Source: Lingula anatina (taxonomy: Eukaryota; Brachiopoda; Lingulata; Lingulida; Lingulidae). Taken from it: DNA of 64,000 nt. A model generated the notes under the pieces. That model saw only the letters and a list, made by a program, of their open reading frames with translations. It did no database searches and was not told the DNA's origin. A program made the position numbers and the translations under genes. Positions 11,094-22,323 of the stretch are shown here, in pieces. Numbering within the stretch: position 1 is the stretch's first letter; every line of letters begins with the position of its first letter. Location: the NCBI RefSeq assembly GCF_001039355.2, contig NW_019775859.1, positions 10,376 through 74,375 of the forward strand, read 5' to 3'.

Positions 11094-12902
11094 TCATATA
11101 GTGTGCGCTTCATTGATGTGATTATTAGTAAAATGCACGTGCTTTCCGTCCCTTCCATCTTCATCGTGCTCTGTCCCCAGTGTCTGTAGCGCTATCCAGG
11201 AGGACTCCGCGGAGCTCTTTGGACTGGGCACCTGCACTGCCACGTTCTGACACGACTGGGGGTGACACATGTCGTTGTCCACGACAATTAATACTCGACG
11301 TGGCGACGGGGACGATGATGCATTTGGTTCTGTGGATGAAATTATTGGAAAAGAATATTTAAAGATAATAACTAATTTCTTTTAAGATGGTTCAACAGTG
11401 ATGAAAGCGATGTGAAGGTTAAATGCTTTAAAGTCACCATACAGGCAACCATATTTTTTCATTTTGCATATTTGAGCATTTGCAATTGTCGATATGCAAT
11501 ATTATCAAAATCACGTGTTTCTAGAGGTAATACATGTAGGAAACGGTTGCTGCCCGAATGCTTTATTTGTTTGCGCTTGTATCAACATTCTAGAGTTTTG
11601 ACTCATATCATAATGTACATGTAGCACATGCACCAAATATCAACACAAATATGTACAACTTCATCACCCGCACAATTCCAAATTAAATACTGAGGTACTT
11701 CAACTTTAAAACATTCTACCTGTCGGAAAACTACACTCCGTACTTGTTCCCATCTCCGTCCTGCAGTATTCTGGATTTTGTTTTAACTTTCTGCAGCCGT
11801 ATCCACACACCAAAGCTATCACAACAAAGCCCACAAGGCCTCCAAATACGCTGCCTATGGCAACAACGATGGTTCCAACTGAAAGAAAACAATGTGATAT
11901 GGGTTCGATGAGGCAAGTATGTTTTTCTACTATTTAACCCAAGCTTTTCTGCTATTTAAAACCTAAATTCCGCCATCTTTCCCCTTCATCGAACAGAGGT
12001 CAATCGTACTTTATCTACAGAATCTCCTGCGCTTTATTTCGAATTTCAATATCGACACGTATTTTGAACTAATGACGTCTAACCGTTCCAAACTCTTTTT
12101 AATTAAAGAAGTCACAAAAAGGGCATACATCACAAAACTTGCGTAATTTGATACTTAAAATTCGCCCGTTTTGCCTTTAGGTACCTTTATTATCTTCGAC
12201 TTCCTTTAGCGTGAAGGTGAAGTCGTACTTGGTGGTCCCAGGGGAGACTTCGATTATGAGGAACTTGCCGCCAGTGGTTAAAGGTTCGACTGGCGTCTTC
12301 ACAGTGCAGCTGTAGGTAGCCTGAAAAAAGAACCACTTTACTATTCTTTAATTTTGTGACAATAAGAGTCATTGTCGCTGTCTGCTTCTTTAAGTTCCAT
12401 CTGTGCAATCAGTCCCGGATTAACCGAAGGTGAAACTACCAAGTAGCTATGGTTTCTTCTTTTTTTATGTGATATATAAAACTTTCATATCTTTATTCAC
12501 AAAAATAAGAAAAGAAAAAAGTTTGATAATGTATGTTCACTTGATTTTCATGCCGTTTTTCTGACAGACAATTTTCTATTATAGTAAGCTTCCAATTTTG
12601 GTTTGCACTATGAGAGGAAATGTTTTCACGCAAACTTACCAAGAGAGATGAGGTAGACGACACATCCCCATCGTGGAACGTCAGACTAGTATGGGACAAG
12701 CAGGGCATGTACAGCCGATGAAAAGTTATCTGGATCAGAAATCTCTGTCGAGCCGGAGATGTGCGAAAGTATAAGGAACATTTGGCTGGAGTCCGTAATT
12801 TGTGGTCTATCTTCCCCCACGCCCGCACCGTGGCGCCATCGTCTGTGACCACGTGATGCATGCTGTGAGAACAGTCGCGCGCAGAATTGTCCATAAAGAA
12901 AG
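11094..12902 (-). CDS. CUB-like single-pass membrane protein, last four exons (5' end not found)
   Basis: Minus-strand exons 12902-12640, 12320-12185, 11878-11720 and 11329-11094 join in frame (phases 0, 1, 1), each with a GT donor and AG acceptor. They encode about 263 residues ending in TGA. The extracellular part has the spacing of a CUB-type beta-sandwich: an early DCS cysteine, a second cysteine in AKCSLYF, RFLIQITFHRL, then PC...LTFHDGD, SLLATYSC and GKFLIIEV. A hydrophobic helix follows (GTIVVAIGSVFGGLVGFVVIALVC), then a basic stop-transfer CRKLK and a cytoplasmic tail of about 100 residues rich in Ser, Pro and acidic or His residues, without a recognised signalling domain. The first exon must end in phase 1 and should encode a signal peptide. 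I read this as a cell-surface receptor or adhesion protein; ligand and orthologue are unknown. CUB membership is pattern recognition and could be a divergent relative. Confidence 0.75.
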
Positions 12903-13953
12903 CTGAAGCAGAGAAACAATGATATTTGCGTTAAGATGAACAGCATGATACTTCTTATATATCTCCACATTCTGAAAACCATCAAGATATGACCATTTTA
13001 ATTGAAAGCCCAATATAATGAGCCAAACACAGATCAAAAGACGCACACTTAATAGACCAGGTGCCGTGTTGCAGTTGAGGACATATTTCTGCACGGGCTG
13101 CTTTTCATCGACGCTGATTACTTTCCAAAATATGAAATAGTAGAATGCGCGTAACTGTTCATCTTATAACTCCAATTATTGTTAACCATGACCTATTGGT
13201 CATCTTGAGGACATTTTTGTTTTCGTATAAGCTGAAATTTGTATGAACATTTCCCAAGTCGAAGATCTTGGTGGCTCGAACATATGTTTCGGCCCTTAAG
13301 TATCCGAGTTATGCAAATTCTACCTATATACAGTTAGAAAGTCCTCATCCGGGGAAATGTTCTTAGTTGACCTACTTGGTACAGACCAGCTAGGCCCGAA
13401 TAATATGGTCTTATTGTGTAATAAAAATATAAATAATTTTCCAAAGTTTGTCATGTTGCACGACCCTGTGGTTGAATTGAACGGCATTTCTGTAATTGAC
13501 AGGATTGCTTGTAACAATATTAAACTCGTGATGTGTCTGATAAAACGATGATTACAATTTGCTAATTATTTGAAGGGAACGCCTTCCCAGCTGACTGCGA
13601 CGAAAAAAACGAATCGACAGTCAGAAAACTCATTCCAACACGTGAAACTATGCAAATGTTTAAGTCACTCTTCTTATTGATGAACGCAATGATCCGGGCT
13701 ATGTTATTCAATAATCAGTAAATTGATTTCCCTGGGTACCTTGGAAAGGGCAAACTGCGTTATTTTTTGTTGAGCAAAATAACAATTTGGGTAGAACCGT
13801 AATTTCCTTAAACTGAGTTCCGAAGATAATCAAAATGTTTCCAACTGTGAAATGATTCAGACTTCATGGGACCCGATGCCAATCCTATTTCAAGGTTTTA
13901 TTTTCTGATTATTTCCAATCTTTCCCCAATAACTGAAACATCAGGAAAACGTT

Positions 13954-13986
<33 letters not shown>

Positions 13987-16900
13987 TAGTGTGTACGAGT
14001 GTGTGCTTCCACGCGTTAGTGTGTGTCAGAGACAAAGACGGAGAAAAAGGATAAAGTGAGAGAGATTTTATATGTATGAGAGAGAAAGAGAGGGAGAGGG
14101 AGAGAGAGTGAGAGAAGTAGTGTGTGCGCAGGAGGGGGGGTTGCACGCGCGTGAATGTGTCATGAACAGAGAGAACGACGAAGTAAAGAGAGAGATTTAC
14201 GTACTCTTGTGCTCTCCATGTGTGACTATAGGCGCACACAGCATAATGGCTACCACGTAGTGTGCGACAGCATATACGACGTCAAGGGTCATCACAGGCA
14301 CTCTGCATGCTACCTGAAATATACACAACACGAAATATTAAACCTATATATATTATACCGTATAAAAAATTTTATTATTAATTTTATCCACTGTTGTTCA
14401 CGTACATACATGTTGTGTAATACATTACCGTAAGTTGTAAAACATATGTGACCTGGTATAAAGTTACTAGTATGCAATATGGCCGCCATTTGACCCGAGC
14501 AAAACGTCCATGAGGTGTGTGTGACTCAAAGACGGAACGATATATTTTCGGGCGATCAATATTCACCCTAAAAGGCTAATTATCTCCCGTAAAAACACTG
14601 GGAGTGGATCAGCACGGTCATTCTGCCTAGCACAAATACGTATGGGCCGGTAAAAAGGTGTGGAGATTACGAGAGAAAGCATCCCAAGAAGCCACAGTCA
14701 CAATGGTGAGAGTATAGGCCAATGTCGTTCTCCAAGCGGCGGCAAGTCTAGTGTTATAGCGGTTTAAAATTGTGCCGAAAATAAACAATTTCAGATTCAA
14801 ATCATCTACAAAGATAAATCAATGTGCATTGTTGTCAAATGCGTCAACCTTACACAGCGTGTAACAAAGTGAATAAAGACAGGTGGAGTCTGCCTCTCTT
14901 GATTTAAATGTGACTGGTTTCCAATCTTGCCCTCGACCCAAAAGAGCTTTTTCAGTCGAAAATTATTGATTTTTTTCATTAAAATCGACCTTTTTTTATG
15001 CGTCATTAAGCTTACATAGTTATTTTCAAGATTTGTGTTGTATTGTAAAAAAAATTGACAGCATTATATCCTATATACGTATATGTTAAATCCATACATC
15101 TTACCTGGGAATAATGCCAGCCAGAACCTGTTTTTAACCAGGTCATGTAAAGCAGTGGTAAAAGCACATGAATTGTGATTACTCCCAAAGCAATTATTAA
15201 TATACTCTCAGGGTTTCACATACACTCCTATAGAAAGGCTACATGACTCCATATGAATGGGAAAGGAATTTGGCAAGTTCATCCAGCGCCAGAGAAATAA
15301 TATATAACGGAGTAATAGTTGTTGAATTATTAAATAAGATTGAATTGAATTGAATCAGTAAGGGCTGGGGTCGTGAAATGTTAAATGTCATACGATCTAT
15401 AAGATCATAAAAGCAAATTAAAATGAAATAAGTGAAATACATGCAGGTTTACACAAAATGAAATTATTATACGCTATTTAATTTGTTAAAAAACAGAATA
15501 AATAGCATAAGTAGGGTGGAGGCAATAAAAAAAAGAAAATATTATTCTGTTTTTTTTTTTTTTTTAATTGACGATACGTTATTCTCCCTCAAAAGCCAAC
15601 AGCGTTGACGCATTCTTACACCATTCTTGCGTCAATCACAGGAATATTCTCTGAGCGCGCCGAATCATGGATATACATATACCAGTTGCGGTTGGTCAAA
15701 TCAATCTTATCTCTGAAGTACCTTTAGCAGAAAAACGTGATTTTGCATAAGCAATCAATCAAAGGACAAGACAGCCAAGAACTGCTCGCTGTATGAAGTC
15801 TCCAAATGGCATATGCAGACATCACGGAAATGTATATATTCATTGTTTACGAATATTCTATATTTTCCAAATCACACTGCTTGAATAATACCTTATCTGT
15901 TTTAAGTTTAGGGGATATTTGCACTAGTTCTTTTTTCTTTTTTCTTATCTTTGGATATTTGACGAGTACATGCACGGTTATTGGACAATTAATGCATAAT
16001 TTCTCACCTTCGGTCATATGTTTGGTAACAATTCCTCACTGATATACACTGTAACCGCGTACAAGGATTTTATTACATGCTTAGACTACAGCTTCGTGTG
16101 AATGCTGCATTACGTTTGTCAGAGTGCTTTCAGGTTATTAATGAGAATCAATTAATGAGTTTCTTAAAATCCTTAAGTATTTGTATTCATGCCTAAACAC
16201 GTACCTAATTAATACAAACTATTTATGCTGATATTATCTGTGATTTTTTTCACGAAACGTGAAACGAAACACTAATGATAGCTTACAGTAGAAGATCGAT
16301 CAATTAAGACATGCAAATATGGTATATCTCAAATGCATGACGTAAGCAATTCCCAACGAAGTACTTTTCGCAAGATTATCTTTCAAACATGAGCTTAACA
16401 TTTACCAAATTCATCGGTGAATTTAGCACTATTGCACCTACAGATGTAAGACTTCAAAAATAGAGAGAAATAAAAAAACACAGTTTCAACACAGATGCAA
16501 CACGTGTTTGCAATATAACCATGTCCAAATTGATACGGCAAGGCAAGTATTTCTAGTATACAGTTTCAGCACATGCTGGGAATTCGTCTTGCTGAAGCCA
16601 TCAAATTCGGCATATTTACCTTGATGTTGGGCGAAAAATCCAAATAATAACATATCCAGATGCGATTGAGATACAGCTGATGTAATAAACGGGCATCTTT
16701 CTGTGAGCATTAATTCAACCTACCATCTTCAAAATAAACCCTGCCAAGCAACGTACAAATGGACGACTCGCCATCACACGTTGGCCATTTATCTTGCTGG
16801 AGTAGTGATATCCTGTACAGTAACTAAGATGTTCGACGAGATCTGCAGCTCATTCTTTGTACAACATGGGATTAAGCGACAGCCAGTGTAATGTCCATTT

Positions 16901-17141
16901 GTAATCTGATATGATTAGGCTCAGTAGTGATTACAGCTTCTTGTTTAAATGGAATTCATTCCCCATGCACCTGTATGTGTATGTAGGGCACAAACCAAAT
17001 CAAATCAAAACAGTGATATTGATATCTACAATAAATACATTTAGCAAAGTTGACGACTACATCTGCAATACTTGCACGTGCCTGATAATAACTTTTATTT
17101 ACTTTTTAGAAAGATAGATTCTCACCTAAGAAATATAATAT
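12903..17141. other. Probable 5' region or first intron of the CUB-like gene, with microsatellites
   Basis: No strong coding exon is visible. GA repeats occur at 13955-13984 (pure) and about 14077-14117 (imperfect), and the GA strand accounts for the charged open frames there. The missing signal-peptide exon of the minus-strand CUB-like gene must lie upstream, here or further on. One weak candidate, 16653-16620, is discussed under findings. Confidence 0.4.
13955..14117. repeat. GA-rich microsatellite cluster
   Basis: A pure (GA)n tract at 13955-13984 is followed by an imperfect GA/GGGA tract at about 14077-14117. Open frames across it are low-complexity shadows. Confidence 0.9.
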
Positions 17142-17402
17142 CAGGGCCGTAGCCTGAGCAAAATGCCAGGGGGGGCAGTAAGCGGACACGAGGGGGCAAA
17201 GCCCCCTGAGTGGGGAGGTTGTGGGAGGGGGTGTCCCACGGTGTGGAAAATTTTTAAAAACTGTATGTATAATACTGCATTCTGGTGCATTTTAACTGTT
17301 TTTTATTGCTCAATCAGAAGTCAGAAATTGCAATTGTTTTTTGCACCTCAAATCCCAGGGGGGGCAGCTGCCCCCCCTGCCCCCCCGGAGGCTACGGCCC
17401 TG
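17142..17402. mobile_element. 261-bp MITE with 13-bp terminal inverted repeats
   Basis: The element begins CAGGGCCGTAGCC and ends with the exact complement GGCTACGGCCCTG. It is flanked on both sides by AATAT (17137-17141 and 17403-17407), a 5-bp target-site duplication. The interior has G/C-rich runs near both ends and an AT-rich middle, with no transposase. An open frame across it is a by-product of the G/C runs. The superfamily is uncertain. Confidence 0.85.
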
Positions 17403-17407
17403 AATAT

Positions 17408-20400
17408 TAGCTACAGGGACAACAGTAAGCAATACATATGCATGCATATGTTTGGATTTTTTAAGCTACCACTGCTTTTACCATTGCCACAGGTCATGGT
17501 GCATTTTATGTGGGTTATAACCGGTGCGTTTACATTCATATCACTATTAAGAGTACAAAACATGAGGTTTTCTGCCAATAATATGAAAGAGCCAATGCAA
17601 TTGAGGTCATGATGAATGTTACTTGATTTCTTCAATCTACTGACTTTGATTTGCTTTAAACGACAGTACACATTGAGCATGAAAAGAAGCTTAGAAAATC
17701 ATCTGCCAACTGAAAAAAAAATATATATATTTCTGATATGACGATGATGATGGTATAAATGTCGAGCAAGTTGTTAATCTGTTTTTCTGTACGTCTGTTT
17801 GTTCATTCATTGTTATCTGTTTCTGCTTCTTTAACAACAGCTGATCAAACGATTGGACCACCCGTGGGCCAATAAATCACCTCGATTACGTGCACGAACG
17901 TCGACAGCGTTATCAAGTAGCAATGTGCTTTTGGTTTTCGTTTTTCTTGGTCTCTGTAAATTATTGTGAAACGTACGGTATGGTTTATAAATCTGCCAAA
18001 AACTAGATTTTGGTACTAATGTAAAACAACCATCTCTCACGTGTTCATTGGTTGCAATTTTACTTGGATGATAGTATGCAATTTCTGGCAGAACAAAATA
18101 TACCGCACGTGCCTTCTTGAAACTGGAAGCAGAAACGACAATAATTAAGGGAATTTTAAGAAGCACTTGAACGATGATCCTACAAAATAACGGCCAGGCC
18201 CGCCATGCCTAGTAATGCACATTAAATACAGAGCGTGAGGCTACTAATAACATCACCATATATTCTTCCGCTGTATATTTTGATTCATGGCTTTCATTAA
18301 ACAATTAGGCAAAAGTGCGTGAACTTGAAAATGAGGGGAAAATACGTGAAGTGCATTATCGCCTACACGGAGTGCCAATTCATCATCATTAGGTTATAAT
18401 TACACTTAATTCACCGGCCATCGGGGACGGACATGCACTCAAAACTGATGACAAATTGCCTCGACAAATTGTCCCACTTTTTTTCCAAAAAGTCTTTCGC
18501 TATAGTATTTTTGCATGTGTTACATGTAATGTCATTTTCCTAAAATGCTTGATTTACCACTGATGCTAAAATATTGTTTTCACGACATTGCTATAACTTG
18601 ATGATGACGCATCCCCATGTACATGTAATGCAAAAGAAGTTTAACCGTTATACATTGGGGGCTGAGCCAAAGGCAAGGGAGAAACTACATGTGCTCAGTG
18701 TAGCTATAAATGATTTGTAGGTTTCATTGCTGCACCCTCGCCTTCAGCTTGAAAATGACACAGTTATATTTACTTTTTTTCATTATACATTGTACCTCCA
18801 GTTTCTTTGTTGCCATTATGTGCGTGTACAATGTATGAGTTTCTTTAACCATTTTTATGTCTTGTTTGTAGTTATTCTTACCAAAAGGATTGGTAAAACA
18901 AGGGGTCCTATGCACATGTATAGGCCTATCCTACAATGTAGGCCTACATGTGCACTTACTCATTTTCCGAGAGTTCGATAATGTTATAGTATACTCGTTT
19001 TCCAACCTGTCTTACCCTTTTTCTCTGGTGTTTCACTTTTCCCACTTACTAATTTCTGTTTTTTGTCATTTACTATTCACATGTTCACGGAGTTGGATCG
19101 ATCTACGTAGAACGATAGTTTCATTGGAAATGAGCCCTAACAATCCACACATTTTTAGACAGTGAGTGATAATCCAGTATAAGAGTGATAAATAAAGATA
19201 CAATAAAACGAGTTGAAAACCATAATACACAAGTCAAAAGCATATGATAACTTACATGCACAGTCTCCGTTGCGCTGTTTACATAACATTGACAGTAATG
19301 GCTTCATTGTAACAGTTTTACATATAGGAACAGAACGTATTACACAGACATACTGCATATCACTTTACCTTAAGCACGCAACTGTCCGGATAAAGTACTC
19401 TCTCCTTCCGCTGTCTCTTAATTCCAAAAGATCGATCTTCTTCTCCGGAAATGCCAATACCAATGCAAATTCCGTCAGATCTCCTGAACGAGTTTCCTTC
19501 CAATTAAAGCATTTGTTGTCTCTCTGATCGTGATGTGTTCCTCAAAAAACGGTATTTCCCCTATTGCGGAAAGTGGATATAATATAACGTCGAATGAGAT
19601 TGATCCAGTGAAGGCAAACTTGCAGAACCTCTGGCAAACTCTACGTGAGCTTTGCAGCCTCCGTTATCAACATATTAACTCAATGTGTGCGGTTTACTTC
19701 AGGAGAAGATCCCTCGACCGGGTTGACATATCTCATATTATAATCTGATCTACGTCGTATGACTGGCCTAGCATGAACGTTTTTATCAGGTTGGTTGGTG
19801 GGTGGTAACATTATCTTAATCCTGTCTAAGCATTCTGTTGAATATGTGCTTCAGTGCTTTTTCTGTGCATGCGAATCAAGTCCTGTGTAATTGTGGAGCT
19901 GCGAACATCCTTCTTGCAAAAGCAACAAGGTTCATGCAATAATAAACCAACCGTCTTCTGTCATGCTTTGCAAAACTGTACACTTTCCTATCTCACTTTG
20001 CCCACTGTATAAGAAATCAATATATCTTAATTCTCCTTAACTTTGCCCTCTTGCTGTGTCGGAATCATGTGTAATTAACACAAAAACTGACTTTTGACCA
20101 TGTACTTAACTTATATTAAGTAATTAATTACTAATACGTGACATCAGAATCGTTTCTCACGGTCTGTATAACACCCAAGAAAAACCTAAAAAACTTCAGA
20201 AATGACATGTTGGTCAGTAAAGCGACAGAGAAATGTCAATGATCTAATTGGGCCGTGTCCATCTTTGAAAACCTCACTTAATTGTAGTGTGCAAAGGTTT
20301 ATCATTGACTACATTGCTTTGCTGACTAAATGTAGTATTAAGTCATTTTAGGATATACCCAGTCAAAGTGCATTTCACACAGAATGAAGTCGAAATATAT

Positions 20401-20568
20401 CCGCAAAGTAATTACCTTAGCTTGTAGAATGTGACTAACAGTATACGGGAGACCTACACGGAACCGATCTGTTGGCAACGAAGTACTGAAATATATATTT
20501 ATATAATTTTTCTATATATCAATGCAAGTGCTGTGTACATCTTTCTATTCACAGTGTTATTCATATCT
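17408..20568. other. Non-coding spacer
   Basis: AT-rich with no supported gene. A minus-strand open frame at 17831-18166 has no ATG start and no recognisable domain. A long palindrome at 18911-18954 is listed separately. A short GATCGATC-containing stretch near 19095 may be a fragment of the MITE family seen at 8.9 kb. Confidence 0.5.
18911..18954. repeat. 44-bp near-perfect palindrome containing two AGGCCT cores
   Basis: The left arm TGCACATGTA-TAGGCCTA and the right arm TAGGCCTACATGTGCA are complementary except for two extra bases in the left arm, around a loop of about 10 bases. It would form a stable hairpin. Function unknown. Confidence 0.7.
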
Positions 20569-20832
20569 AAATGGTAAAACAACACAATGGGATATCTTTG
20601 ACGTATTTAATAACAGGTTTAAGAATCAGAAATACTTTTTGTGTAAATGCCATTCAAATAGACTCAATACCATGGTTAGAAGGCAACGAGACACGTCAAA
20701 TGGTAAAATAACGCAACGGGATATCTTTGAACATATTTAATGACAGGTTTAAGAATCAGAATTACTTTTTTTGCGTAAATGCCATTCGAATAGATTCAAT
20801 ACAATGGTTTGAAGGCAACGAGACACAACGTC
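20569..20832 (+). repeat. Two-copy direct tandem repeat, unit about 129-135 bp
   Basis: Unit 1 (20569-20697) and unit 2 (20698-20832) both begin AAATGGTAAAA and end in GAGACAC followed within a few bases by GTC. They differ by scattered substitutions and small indels. No coding capacity is evident. It lies just before the start of the 5.2-kb duplication. Confidence 0.85.
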
Positions 20833-20987
20833 GATCAATCACAATGGCAGTTCTGACTGCAAGCTTTTAAAGCGCCTATTTCTTAAAGGCAGGGTTCACG
20901 CAAAGGCCAACTTCGTTTTGAAGTTGTGTCCTCAAGCGTTGTTCTTTAGTAGAAAATAAAACTCAAAAGATCCTTGGATTGGGTGTT

Positions 20988-22287
20988 TACTGGATGAATA
21001 GAAATATGGACTAAGAAGAACGGAATATTACGAAAGCTTGAGAAAAAAGCCGATGTCGCCTAGGCATCATATTTGGCAGGGCAACTCATTGTGACTGTGT
21101 AGATAAAATGTACAGTTGATCCCAAATGTGTGTTTTAACAGGGAAAATGGACAACGCCCCTCCTATAGGTACAAGTTAAGTACGTACTAGTTCCATTAAC
21201 GAAATAGACTTATGTAACAAAAAGTCACTGCTGACCACATTTTTTATGTCAAAAGGCATAGGTGAAAGCTTTATTTGATGTATAAGGCTTTGAAAGTCTT
21301 CTGGACACTCCTGAATGACATTTTAATCGCCACGAACCAAACAAGACATCAAGCTAAATTAATGACGTAAATGCTAACTGCAAGGGGATTGTAATAATGA
21401 AAGTATTCACAGGTTTGCTGATGATGATTGCCTTAAGCAGTGTATTTCAAGCTGTTAAATAGTAACACTGATTAATGCATGTAATACGCCTTCACGCGTG
21501 CGCCTTGGGAACGTATTTACCTCATTGGAAGCTCGGAATATGCAACTTCAGCGTGAAAATAACGGTTACTCAATGACAGACCCTTGAGAAAATAAAGTCC
21601 AAATGATACGACATGCCTTTGTAAAACCGGGCCTTCTTTCTTCATTTCACGAAGTAAAAAGCTCTTTCAGTATACGTATCATTAAGGCGATTCCACAAAA
21701 TTGTAAACAAAAAATGCTACTACAGAAACAATTTAAATGATCAACAAAGCCCCCGTCCTTTATGTAAGATTTAAATACAAATATTGAAACCACATTATTT
21801 TTATACTGTGTAGCTGACAATAATACAATCAATCACATAAAAAAATTAAGTGACATTCCTTAACCTAACATTTTACTAATATGACCAGTACCTCGACTTA
21901 TATTTCTGATCTGGGCTCTCAATGCATCTTGATCAACGGCACCAAATATTAACACCATCCGTCATACTTAAAAGCGATTTCAAGTAAAAAGTTCAAAGAT
22001 CGTTCTCCATGACTTAGAACTTGCCCTTAATGTTCTAGCAGTAAAGTCTTCGGCATATTACCTTAATGTGCCCCAGGAGAAGTCCACTTTTATACCTTAG
22101 TGACAGCTTCATTTGTGAAGTGATCGATGCATTGATTGTCTAGAAGCCATGGGCATGTATATATACTCATATAGGGCCTATACAGGGAGATATGCATCCC
22201 AACGTGCCATATGGGACGGCTGACCCTGGTCAACTAGACTCAGTTTGAATGCAATTTCAAAGCAATGCATCCATCCCAAACACTCAC

Positions 22288-22323
<36 letters not shown>

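Noticed and set aside
12686-13094. Minus-strand frames with hydrophobic stretches that could pass as a signal peptide for the CUB-like gene
   Set aside because: They are in a different frame from the exon beginning at 12902, and no donor in the required phase was found to join them.
13866-14260. Open frames rich in Arg-Glu or Ser-Leu
   Set aside because: They are translations of GA/CT microsatellites.
17163-17612. Plus-strand open frame of 149 codons with Gly/Ala/Pro-rich stretches
   Set aside because: It lies largely over the MITE at 17142-17402, and the Gly/Pro runs come from the G/C runs near its ends.
17831-18166. Minus-strand open frame of 111 codons
   Set aside because: It has no ATG at its start, no recognisable domain and no clear splice context. 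Its composition could be chance.
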